Below, one piece after another: positions 55,101 to 64,000 of a stretch of 64,000 nt of DNA. Location of the stretch: NCBI GenBank assembly GCA_025506515.1, contig CM046442.1:17856443-17920442 (forward strand), in the 5' to 3' direction. The stretch is from Flaveria trinervia. Taxonomy: Eukaryota > Streptophyta > Magnoliopsida > Asterales > Asteraceae. A program made the translations under genes and the position numbers. Position 1 is the first letter of the stretch. Every line of letters begins with the position of its first letter. The notes under the pieces were generated by a model that was not told the origin of the DNA, made no database searches, and worked only from the letters and a program-made list of their open reading frames with translations.

Positions 55101-55332
55101 CACCTATTTGTTAAATAATTTTTGTAACTACACATTACTCCACTTTCTCTCTCTTTGTTTTTTTTCAAATGAGTAAATTACTTTTTGCATTCCTATTCTT
55201 TTCAGAAACTAACTAGCTGCATACTTAATAGATTAAGAAGAAACATTGTTGTGGTGTTTATTGTAGTCAGGTGGTAGTGATAGTTGACTGTGATGATGGT
55301 GTCAGGGCTGTGGTGGTGATGATGGGTGCAGG
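52198..55332. other. unassigned AT-rich DNA
   Basis: I find no gene. Short open frames are random in look. The stretch includes a hairpin CCGTGT-aac-ACACGG (54587-54601), an inverted copy of the 43480 repeat (55005-55140) and a gtggtggtgatgatgg low-complexity patch (about 55270-55335). It may be the most ancient non-LTR DNA in the window. Confidence 0.45.
55005..55140 (+). repeat. AT-rich repeat, inverted partner of 43480-43640
   Basis: It carries aacaaaaggttaataaattgag, then taaagataaagaaatt, then aataatttttgtaactacac, matching the reverse complement of 43480-43640 in order, with small indels. Confidence 0.55.
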
Positions 55333-55337
55333 GGTTG

Positions 55338-56030
55338 TGTGACATCTGGTAAAAATTCAGTTACCAAAGTTTGTTAGTTTCGTTAGGTCTTGCATACACG
55401 TGTCGTGAGCACATACTAGTTGTTTTTAAAAACCTAATAATAATTAAAATAAATACTCGATAATAATTTGATTAATAATAGTGATTATTAGTTTGTTGTT
55501 ATGTGATTAATGAAATGTAAATATTATTATTGAATTTTACTTGATAACGTGACAATGTGTAATATCTATTTGATTCATGTGTTTTGTTATTAGTTAAAAT
55601 ATACAAGTATTATTGTTGAATAATAATACAACAAAATTTAATCTCGGTAAAACCCAACCCTAGCCCCCAAACCCCCCCTTCGGCCGAAACCATCATCCCA
55701 CACCCCTTTTATTATGAATTTGAGCCAAGAACAAGCAATCCATTTGATTTCTAAGAAGATTTGATCATTCCATCATTGTAGCAAGCATAATTCTTGATGT
55801 ATTACACGATTCAAGGTGAGTTTTTCATAGTTTTTTATCCAAGAACAACCCTAGTTCAATTGACATGGTTAAACTCGAAATTGATATTGTTTGATGATAG
55901 TATGATGTTAGTTTTATTGCATTGATGATAGTTTACATGGATTATGCAAGAAATTCAAGGTTTTGATGTGTTCTTTATACCTTGTTATAATTAGAAACTT
56001 TTAGGTATGAGATTTGAGAATTATGATAAA
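55338..56030 (+). repeat. TGTGACA-type gypsy LTR J1, truncated
   Basis: It begins TGTGACATCTGGTAAAAATTCAG and matches the start of LTR J2 (56234): gttaggtcttgcatacacgtgtcg, then cctaataataatta, then a C-rich tcggccgaaacc segment. The match ends at about 56030, where a reverse transcriptase fragment begins, so the 3' three quarters are missing. The left flank is ggttg. Confidence 0.7.
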
Positions 56031-56150
56031 AGGATGATGTATGCCAAGTTTTTTAAGTGTCATTTCTAGATTTGCCAAGGGCAATTCTTAGGTCACATTG
56101 TTAATGAGAAGAGAATACATGTGGATCTTGCAAAGATTGAGGCATGTAAT
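56031..56150 (+). pseudogene. short gypsy reverse transcriptase fragment
   Basis: The plus strand gives MMYAKFFKCHF, stop, then QFLGHIVNEKRIHVDLAKIEA, the connection region of a Ty3/gypsy RT, close to the same part of element K (62755-62850). It is about 38 codons and lies between LTR J1 and LTR J2, so it is what is left of the internal region of a J-type element after a large deletion. Confidence 0.75.
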
Positions 56151-56233
56151 ATCATGTATTTTTGGTTAACTAAAAGTTAGCATCATTTATTCTTGTAAGG
56201 ACCATTGTTGTCACTTATCAAACTCACAGGTTG

Positions 56234-58995
56234 TGTGACATCCGGTAAATTTCCGTTACCAAACTCCGTTAGTTCTGTTACGTCTTGCATACATGTGTCG
56301 TAAACACACACTAGTTGTCGTAAACACACAGTAGTTGTCGTTTAACGTTGGCGACCTAATAATAATTAATAATGTTACATTATTGATAATCTAGTTGATT
56401 ATGTGATTATGATATCGTGTTTATGTGTTTGCATGTTTTAAATGTTAATTAGGAAATTAATCGCGTAACGCGAAAACGTGCCTATTATTCGTATGTCTTG
56501 TGTTTTTATAAAGATAAAATATATAATGATTTTCATTAGTTTATATCATTATATTATAAGTTAAAAACACTTTACAAAGAGTTTAAAGTCTAGTTTTATA
56601 AAATACAAATTACAAGGGCTTAAAGGGTAATATGGAAATTAAAATTAAACAAAACACCCAAACCCTAATCCCCACCCCCATTCGGCCGCGATGTCCATCC
56701 ACAACCCTCTCCACCTTCGAATTCGACCAAGAACAAGCCTCCAAGCCTCGGTTTTTTTCGATTACAAGGCATAGAACACGTTGGAATCCTCAATTGCAAG
56801 TTAACACACGTTTAAAGGTTAGATTTTACAAGTTTTTATGGAATTCTTGTTAGGGCCGAACCCTAATTCGTTTATGGGTGCTCATGGGGTCGAATTTGAT
56901 GTTGTTTGGTGATGTTAATATATTAGTTGGATTGAATACATGTTGTTTAACGTTAATTATGCATGAATTGTATGTTTTTAATGGATTGATCATGAACTTT
57001 GATCTTAGGCAAACCCTAATTCGAAATTAGTGTGATTATGTGAGTTGATACTTGTTTGATGAATGTATGATGATTAGTAGGTTGTATGAATGTTAGGATA
57101 CATTGATCTTGCAAGAAATTGATGAGTTGAAGTTGGTGTTCATAGGTTACTAATAATACTAACTTTATTTCCATGACATGATGATCTAATGATAGATTAA
57201 TGTTGTTGATGTGTTCATGATGATAATTAGATGCTAGATTGTTGATTTGAATGCTAGAAATATTAGAATGAATGTTGTTGTTCATATCTTGCCAAAAGTG
57301 GAAACTTTTGTTCATGATAATTGTTAGATTATGATGATTAGGCATTGTTGATCATGTCTAGATGTTGTTATGAGCTTGAGATGGTATAATTGTAATGAAT
57401 TCATGAATACATTGAGTGTTTGATAGATGTTGGAATGTACTTTCCCAAAAGGGAAACTTTATTTGCACAACGTTTGAAGGATGATAGCTTGAACATGTTT
57501 GGGATGTTAGGAGCATGTTAGTAAATTCATGGATGAATTTTAATGTGATAGAACATGTTAAATTAGTTGTATGGGATGCTTGGATAATCATGGGTGATGT
57601 TTGAACTTTGATGAGCATATATGAGGTTGATGTTGGTTAGTAGCTAAGACACCATGTTTGGGGACTGGAACTGATTGTTGTGGTGTATGTTGAATGCAAT
57701 GAACATGGTTAATGAATGTGAATGTGATCATCATACACGCGTGCGAATCTGAGGCCCCTACTTAGTAGGATTAGCAGGGTTTAGGATGTGAAGTCGTGAG
57801 TGGCTTCACATGGCATGTGGTGCATGATTTGATCTTTGTGTGGCATATTAGTTGTGTTATAACTAGTGGATATGTTAATGTTCTAGATTTGCATGACTTG
57901 TATGATACTTGTTGTATGATGATCTAAGTGATACACCTGGATAATATAGCATACATATGATCCATTTGAATGTTAACCATGTATGATATATGTGTATGAT
58001 TGCTTGAATGGTTTACAACACATAAAGTCACCAACGGGTCAAATGGTCAACTTGGTCAAACGTGTCTGTTTTTTTGAAACCTTGAGTCTTTGGTTGTAGT
58101 GTACTTAGGGTTTCACATGTTCTCTATTTACACGTACTCACGTACTTATATGATCTAGGTAACCTCTGAAGGTTGTCTGTCCACTCTGTCTGTCAAGTAA
58201 AAGTCTAAGTATCTATTACGCCTATCAGGTGAGTTCATGCCCCACTCTTTATTTAATCTCTTTTGGGGTAGATAGCATACTGGTAAATCACAAACGCTTT
58301 ATATATTCAAGTTGTGTATAATATTAATATAGTGTTGATATCATGGAAAAGTCCACACACTTTCGAATTGTAATATTGAATAGCGGGGAAATTTGGGTAG
58401 TACTACTGGATCTGACGAGCCCCACCTGTGTGACTCGAGGTCAACCAGGTGCAATTTGTCCTATTGAACATTGTCACGACCTGTTAAGTCGTGACAGGAG
58501 GCAACAACGTAACACAGTCAGCTTCAATTGCGAAATCACTATGAGTTAATATTTATTGTTAATATACTAGCTATCTATTACAATGCACTACTTTTATATC
58601 TCTATTATTAAACTGCTTATGTTTGAATATCACTCTTGAACTCACCAACCATTGTGTTGACATTTTAGTATGCTATTCTCAGGTTATTAGCTTGCTTGCC
58701 ATTAGGAGCACTACATGGTTACACTTGCATTCTAAGACTCGGTCTTCAAGACATTTTTATTATTTTAATGGTTAATGTTTACTCTTTTGGGTTGGCGCAT
58801 GTTTTGCCATAGTATACCTTTTTATTTCTTTGGGTTGTTTTACAAAACGCTTCCGCACAGTTTAAAGTTTATACTTTGGTTGATTTTATTTTAATTATGG
58901 CATATAGAGTCGTTCTGAGTAACTATTGACTGTGATCCTGATTTGTTCACACACCTCGCGGTAAAACTCCGCACGTGGATTTTGAGAGTGTGACA
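56234..58995 (+). repeat. TGTGACA-type gypsy LTR J2, complete (probably solo)
   Basis: It starts TGTGACATCCGGTAAATTTCC and ends GAGAGTGTGACA, 2762 bp. It is flanked by ggttg (56229-56233) and agttg (58996-59000), a target-site duplication with one difference. No PBS follows and no PPT precedes it. It contains a ttcggccgcgatg segment (56692), long ATG- and GATG-rich low-complexity DNA (57000-58000) and a conserved ctcaccaaccattgtgttgac block (58636), also found near 61216. Open frames inside it are not protein-like. Confidence 0.75.
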
Positions 58996-59991
58996 AGTTG
59001 ATTATGTGTTCTTGCCTTTAATTTTTTATTTGAAAGTTAATAGTTTCATTAAATTAAACATAATGTATATTAATAATACTAATAATAATAACAATGATTT
59101 ATAAAAGACTAATAATTGATAAGTTATAATAATTTATTAATCTTAAAGTTAAAAAAGGTTAAGGGGGTTAATTTGTCAATTTAGAAACTTAAAATGTAAG
59201 TTTTGGTCATGAAATAATAAAGATTGGAACTGCACAGACCATTTGTATAAAACATCAAAACTCAAACCAATTTCCCCCCTTTCACTCGATTTACGGCCAC
59301 AACTCCGGCTACCCTCCGGCCGGAGTTCGGCGACCCTAAAATCATCAAATTGCTTCAAATTAAAACCCCCAACACCATTTTAACCGTTTGGGAACTCGAG
59401 TCGAACTTTATTGTACTATTTAATTTCATTACAAGCCGGTTACAAACCCCAATCGAATAAGTAACTGATAACTTTAAATCATAGAGTCGTTTGGCCATTA
59501 ACCTTTAATAATAATTCGATTAAATGAACCCAAATGATCGATTATCTATTCCTAATCGTATACTAGTTCCAATTGCATCTAAAACACACTAAAATTACAA
59601 GTTCGATCCCTTCTAAGCCGCGGCTTGCACTCTTGATCGATACTCACTTTTCGGTCATTTTAAACCACAATTTACAAAACGCTTTGCATCAAGATCATAA
59701 CCAGAAGCTACTCACAAAGTTAATTTGATTATCTTCCTTGTTTGCTCGCCAATCGAATTCGATCTCCGTCATGATTGTTCGTCACCTGTTCTTCACACCA
59801 AATCGATTCAAATCGGGTAATTAAACCATTCACACACTCGATTCTACATTGGAACAAAAGCTCCATGTTTATTACAGTAATCGAATTCAAATGAGTATTC
59901 ATTTTGAATCAATTGAAATTAGGGTTCTTGAGAATTGGGGAGTATTTGAAACTGTATTTATAAAATTTAAGAACCATCTTTAACGTGGCCA

Positions 59992-60070
59992 CGGCCTTTG
60001 CTTCACTGGTAAGACACATGACTCATAAACAGGAGGTCCCTAGTTCGAACTTGGAAAGCCTCACGTGATT
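59992..60070 (+). mobile_element. SINE-like tRNA-derived head
   Basis: ggcctttgcttcactggtaagacac and ggtccctagttcgaacttgg look like the A and B boxes of an RNA polymerase III promoter, 30-35 bp apart. GACTCATAAAC between them resembles an anticodon loop with CAT, and aaagcc near 60055 can pair with ggccttt at the start with one bulge. After it comes a T-rich stretch. It is too decayed for a real tRNA gene, so I call it a SINE head or tRNA pseudogene. Confidence 0.4.
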
Positions 60071-60119
60071 TTTTAAGCCTTTTTGGCCTTTAAATTAAAT
60101 ATTAAAAATTTCTAAAAAT

Positions 60120-60562
60120 TATAAAACATCATTTTATAAACTTTGTTTATTTTAAAATCACTTGATTATTTCTGTAATTTATTTCTAAAAATATCCTTGT
60201 ATTTTTATTCTAAAGTTAATATTATAGTTAGTTTATTTTTATAAAAATTAGACTTTAAATACTAGTTTAATTTACAACATTGCCTTTAAATTATTGTTTA
60301 AATCATGCTTATTTTATTTAGTTATAAAACTTTGTTTAAACTATAAAAGATCATTTTATAAACTTTTTTTATTTTAAAATCACTTGATTATTTTCTGTAA
60401 TCTATTTATAAAATATCATTGTATTTTTGTTCTAAAGTTAATATTATAGTTAGTTTATTTTTATAAATATTAGACTTTAAATACTAGTTTAATTTACAAC
60501 GTTGCCTTTTAATTATTGTTTAAATCATGCTTATTTTATTTTGTTATAAAACTTTGTTTAAA
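60120..60562. repeat. 222-bp tandem duplication
   Basis: Unit 1 (60120-60341) and unit 2 (60342-60562) are head to tail and about 93-95 percent alike by eye. Each starts tataaaa(c/g)atcattttataaac and ends aaaactttgtttaaac. They are very AT-rich and have no coding potential. The differences between units are single bases and small indels. Confidence 0.85.
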
Positions 60563-61513
60563 CTTTATAAATTTTACAAATTATTATAACTATTGTTTTT
60601 AATTCATATTTTTTATATAAAATAAAAACATATTGATCCCAAGAAAATATAATTGATTTCCATTTGCTAAAATAAAAATTTGCCAAAGCCCCAAAATCCA
60701 TTTAAAACCGTAATCCTCGTCAATTCGTTAAACTTCTTATTAAACTTAAATCTTGTAATTATATATTTAGGTGTCTTGTGATGGTTTACGTTGCAACGAA
60801 ACCTAATATTATTCCTATTAATCATCCATTATATATTTATTGATCATGTGAGTATTTCTATACCATTTTTTGTTATTTTTATATTTTGGGGTGAAACATG
60901 TTACCTTGTGACTATTGCACTTGTAAACTCATTTGAATCTTGTAAACACTTGGGCAATTCACTTGTTTGTTGTGGTTAATTTAACTTTAGTAATTACCAT
61001 GTGATGACTATTATATGTACAATCATTAACTATTGCTAGCCTGGCGACGTCATAGATCTATGGGTTTGACGTGTAAACGTGTAATCTTGTAAACGTGTAA
61101 TCTTGTAAACTGTCAAGGTTTGATTTTTACATTTGTCATACATCCCTAGTTACTTTTCTCACTAACTTATGACATGAATTGCCATCTTTTATATATGTAT
61201 GTATGAAAACTATGCAAATCTCACCAACGTTATGTTGACCCCTTTATTTTTAATATGTTTCAGGAAACGCACAAGTTTGTTGTCATCTTTTGAAGTTTGC
61301 TCACATTTAGGATTGGACCTACATTAATAAATAAATTGTCTTAGATTTATCTTATGGTATGTTATTTTCTGTTTGAGACTCTTGGTTGTAGCTTGCTTAC
61401 TTTTGAAACATATATTAATAATATTTTCATTTAAATATAACGTTATGTGGCTATGAACAATCTTAACCCTCAAATCTCTACGATTTCGTCGTCAAGGTTA
61501 GGGTGTGATAGAT

Positions 61514-61526
61514 TGGTATCAGAGCC
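61514..61526 (+). other. primer-binding site of element K
   Basis: TGGTATCAGAGCC is a perfect initiator tRNA-Met primer-binding site. It starts three bases after the LTR-like end gggtgtgata. Confidence 0.85.
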
Positions 61527-62219
61527 CATAACTATAGGGATTTAGGTTATTAGAAATGGTGACCTAGACTATAGTTTATGCATGAACCTTATAGAATAAC
61601 ACTTATATTCTTGTATATATATATTGTTTACATGCTACATGATGCTATGCCTTCTTATGTGCAACTTGATGCCTTAGCATAGGATTGCCTTGTAAATGTT
61701 TAAACTTTGTCACTTGTCTTCCCTAGACTTATCCTTGATTCTTTGATTCTCCCTGATGAATGAAACTTCCTAAACTTATTCTCGACGACATGTGGGATTG
61801 TACACTTATATCGTGGGTTTATCTTTAGACTTTATGTCTAATCTATGAAAATATCATCAAGGTTAACTCCATGAACCTAAGGAATACTGTGTAACACATA
61901 GACAGACACCTCTATTCTAGATTTCCTAGCAAAAAGCCTTCGAGCTAAGGTAAGAATTTCGCATAAATCCTACGGGACTAGTTATGTTTACCTGGAGATT
62001 TCTAGGATGAGTGATAAACTATGGTTAACATACATAAGTTTCTAAGGCAAATGAGTCAATTTACCTTGATGTGTCAACGATTCCAAATGGTAATGCGTTA
62101 CCAACGGGAATCACTCCATGTGCCTTACAACTCTTGATTCATCCTTGTTTAAATTGTTGTACTTTTTATCCATATTCTCGTGGTTAAGTCACCATAGCGA
62201 CTTGCACCATCGTAAATGC

Positions 62220-63565
62220 AAGAGCTAGCCAGTTAGCTTCAAGAACTACCTGATAAGGGTTTTATTAATCCTATCCTTTCACCTTGGGGTGCACCCGTTT
62301 TATCCGTGAAGGAGAAAGATGGATCGTTTCGTATATGCATCGACTATCATGAACTTAACAAGCTTACCATCAAGAACCGTTAGCCTCTTCCTCGTATCGA
62401 TGATCTTTTTGACCAACTTCAAGGAGCTGCCACATTCTCGAAGATTGATTTACGTTCTAGTTATCATCAATTACGCGTCCACGACGAAGATATCCCAAAG
62501 ACTGTGTTTCGTACTCGTATGGGCATTATGAGTTCATGGTTATGCCTTTCGGTTTAACAAATGCTCCTGCTGTCTTTATGGATCTCATGAATCGAGTATG
62601 CAAGCCTTATCTAGACAAGTTTGTGATCGTCTTCATTGATGACAATACTTATCTCTTCCAAGTCCAACACTGATCATGAACTTCATTTGCGACTAGTTCT
62701 TGAGTTGTTGAAGAAAGAACAATTCTACGCGAAGTTATCGAAATATGAATTTTGGCTTGAGGAAGTTCAAGTTCTAGGTCACATGGTGAATAGCCATGGA
62801 ATTCACGTTGACCTTGCAAAGGTGGAAGCGATGAAGAATTGGTGTGTTCCTACAACCCCAACCGAAGTTTGTTTTTTTCTTGGTCTTGCTGGATATTACC
62901 GGTGATTCATTGCCAACTTTTCGAGGATCGTGAAGCCACTTACTTATTTGACACAAAATAATAAGCCATTCGAGTGGGGGTCCAAGGAAGAAGAAGCTTT
63001 TGAAGTGTTAAAACACAAGTTGTACAATGCTCCTATCTTAACCCTACCCGATGGAAATGACGATTTCACCGTATATTGTGATGTATCTAAACATGGCCTT
63101 GGTTGTGTTCTCATGCAATGAGGAAAGGTCATAGCCTATGCATTAGGACAATTGACGGTTCATGAAGTGAACTATACAACCCATAATCTTGAACTTGGTG
63201 TCGTAGTTTTTGCTTTGAAGATCTGACGACACTATCTTTATGGGACGCAATGCATAGTCTACACCGATCATAAGAGTCTCCAACACGTGTTCAATCAAAA
63301 GGATCTCAATATCAGACAAAGACGTTGGATCGAGTTGATTAGCTACTATGACTGTGACATCCGCTATCACCCTGGAAAGGCGAATGTTGTAGCTGACGCG
63401 CTGAGTCGCAAGATCCACAACAAGACTGTCTCGCTTCACGAAATCCGAAATCGAAGGAAATGGTTTGACACGATAGGAGAATTTAGGACTGAGATTCATG
63501 TGGATATTAAAGAGGCTACTATCATGCTTCAATACATAAGGGTTGTAAGGTTTAATATAGGCTGA
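62220..63565 (+). pseudogene. reverse transcriptase-RNase H of element K (broken)
   Basis: Pieces in order: DKGFINPILSPWGAPVL, FRICIDYHELNKLTIKNR, LPRIDDLFDQLQGA, FSKIDLRSSYHQLRV, then a frame change and the catalytic FIDDN at about 62632 (family FIDDI, Asp pair kept), then LEEVQVLGHMVNSHGIHVDLAKVEAM, FLGLAGYYR, stop, FIANFSRIVKPLTYL, and RNase H with FTVYCDVSKHGLGCVLMQ, YTDHKSLQHVFNQKDLNIRQRR and DIRYHPGKANVVADALSRK. The RNase H catalytic Asp residues are visible. At least five stops. The last codons (to 63563) are not family-like. Confidence 0.85.
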
Positions 63566-64000
63566 TACAACCCAGACACCCAAAGTCTCTCTTGCATGCA
63601 TGCACAAGTGTACTAATGTAGAATGCTTCAGAAGTTTCACACTCTGCCTTAGAAAATACTCTAAGTGTGAAATCTTCTGAAGCCAAGACCAATATCTTTC
63701 AAAGCCAATATGAAGTCTTTCGAAGCTTCAGAGACAAGTCTTCAAAAGCCAACACTTGAAGACAGATTTCTTCCGAAGACTTTTGAACACATGCTTTATC
63801 TGATGTACCTTTTACATAAAGCTAGACCCCTTTCCGCTACAACTTTGATAAGACACCAACTTTACATAAGTTGGTGAAAGGTCCATGATTTTGGTAACTG
63901 TAAATTGAGGATTGGAGTCTGTAACTTCTACTTTATGTACTTTATCCTTTTTGTAATATATTAGGATGTGAGCTATGGCATGTCATAGTCACTAGTCAAA
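63566..64000. other. hairpin-rich sequence, possibly start of a further LTR
   Basis: A long hairpin (63625-63683) has arms GCTTCAGAAG-TTTCACACT and AGTGTGAAA-T-CTTCTGAAGC with one bulged base and a 20-base loop. Several cttc(a/g)gaagc and gaagtctt words follow up to 63790. A second hairpin is CACCAACTT-TACAT-AAGTTGGTG (63854-63876). The composition is like some copia LTRs, but no TG start or partner is visible before the window ends. Confidence 0.45.

Larger units (their letters stand above)
59001..61510. other. LTR-like region left of element K (left edge unresolved)
   Basis: The right end (gggtgtgata at 61510) is directly next to a perfect PBS and so should be a 5' LTR end. ctcaccaacgttatgttgacc (61216) matches the end part of LTR J2. 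The left edge is not found. The part 59160-59950 looks like another LTR-type leader in minus orientation (ccggccggagttcggcg, about 59316). A SINE-like head and a 222-bp tandem duplication interrupt it. No gene is visible. Confidence 0.5.
61514..63565 (+). mobile_element. Ty3/gypsy element K, 5' part and RT-RNase H
   Basis: A PBS at 61514 follows an LTR-like end; then comes about 700 bp without recognisable gag or protease, then RT and RNase H on plus. The element stops being recognisable at about 63565, before integrase, where a hairpin-rich sequence begins. Gag, protease, integrase and the 3' LTR are missing from the window, although the last could lie to the right. Confidence 0.75.

Noticed and set aside
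58343..58549. 68-codon plus-strand open frame in LTR J2
   Set aside because: Lies in LTR sequence, without homology; likely chance.
59985..60070. Functional tRNA-Met gene
   Set aside because: Acceptor and T stems have mismatches and the D arm is irregular; a SINE head or pseudogene fits better.
63143..63640. 165-codon minus-strand open frame
   Set aside because: It is exactly antisense to the RNase H of element K, whose motifs are on the plus strand.

Overview
The window is nested-retrotransposon DNA from a plant nuclear genome, most likely a eudicot. The Sirevirus envelope-like genes and the Ty3/gypsy LTR types would fit Asteraceae, but I cannot prove that from sequence alone. The sequence is AT-rich, and every recognisable protein belongs to a transposable element. 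I found no intact host gene, rRNA, CRISPR array or bacterial-type operon. All element proteins carry stops or frameshifts or are truncated, so nothing here looks autonomous today.

Layout. (1) 1-2068: the last 86 bp and the 3' LTR of a plus-strand Ty3/gypsy element (E) whose body lies left of the window. (2) 2069-7071: the 3' part of an old plus-strand Sirevirus (F), with a post-pol spacer, a purine tract and an envelope-like pseudogene. (3) About 7065-8440: the 5' end of a minus-strand Ty1/copia element (G), with LTR, PBS and gag. (4) 8475-11995: a plus-strand copia element (H) with gag and protease, split by a short-TIR element that itself holds a gypsy LTR (I). (5) 12059-17036: unassigned DNA, a minus-strand gypsy LTR and LTR fragments. 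(6) 17037-42069: a minus-strand chromovirus (A). Its 3' LTR holds a solo LTR (B), and its gag is split by a complete 14.1-kb minus-strand Sirevirus (C, 24432-38525, TSD acatg). (7) 42070-43905: AT-rich DNA with TA arrays, a Helitron-like 3' end and a MITE-like fragment. (8) 43906-52192: a complete plus-strand gypsy element (D, TSD tccat) that has lost most of pol. (9) 52198-64000: unassigned AT-rich DNA, two TGTGACA-type LTRs (J1, J2), a SINE-like tRNA head, a 222-bp tandem duplication, a plus-strand gypsy RT-RNase H relic (K) and a hairpin-rich end.

Most notable is the non-coding structure. The gypsy LTRs carry repeated hairpin modules whose stems change in a compensating way. These include arrays of TTCG-loop hairpins in element D and a GGTACTG...CAGTACC module in E, I, A and the 13270 LTR. 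A degenerate CG-containing short repeat (ATGCGCC/TTCGTGCGA type) occurs both in gypsy LTRs and in several separate blocks of the unrelated Sireviruses. The spacer between pol and env in both Sireviruses also holds serial hairpins. I treat these as the candidate undescribed system: structured or CG-dense cassettes shared across retrotransposon superfamilies.
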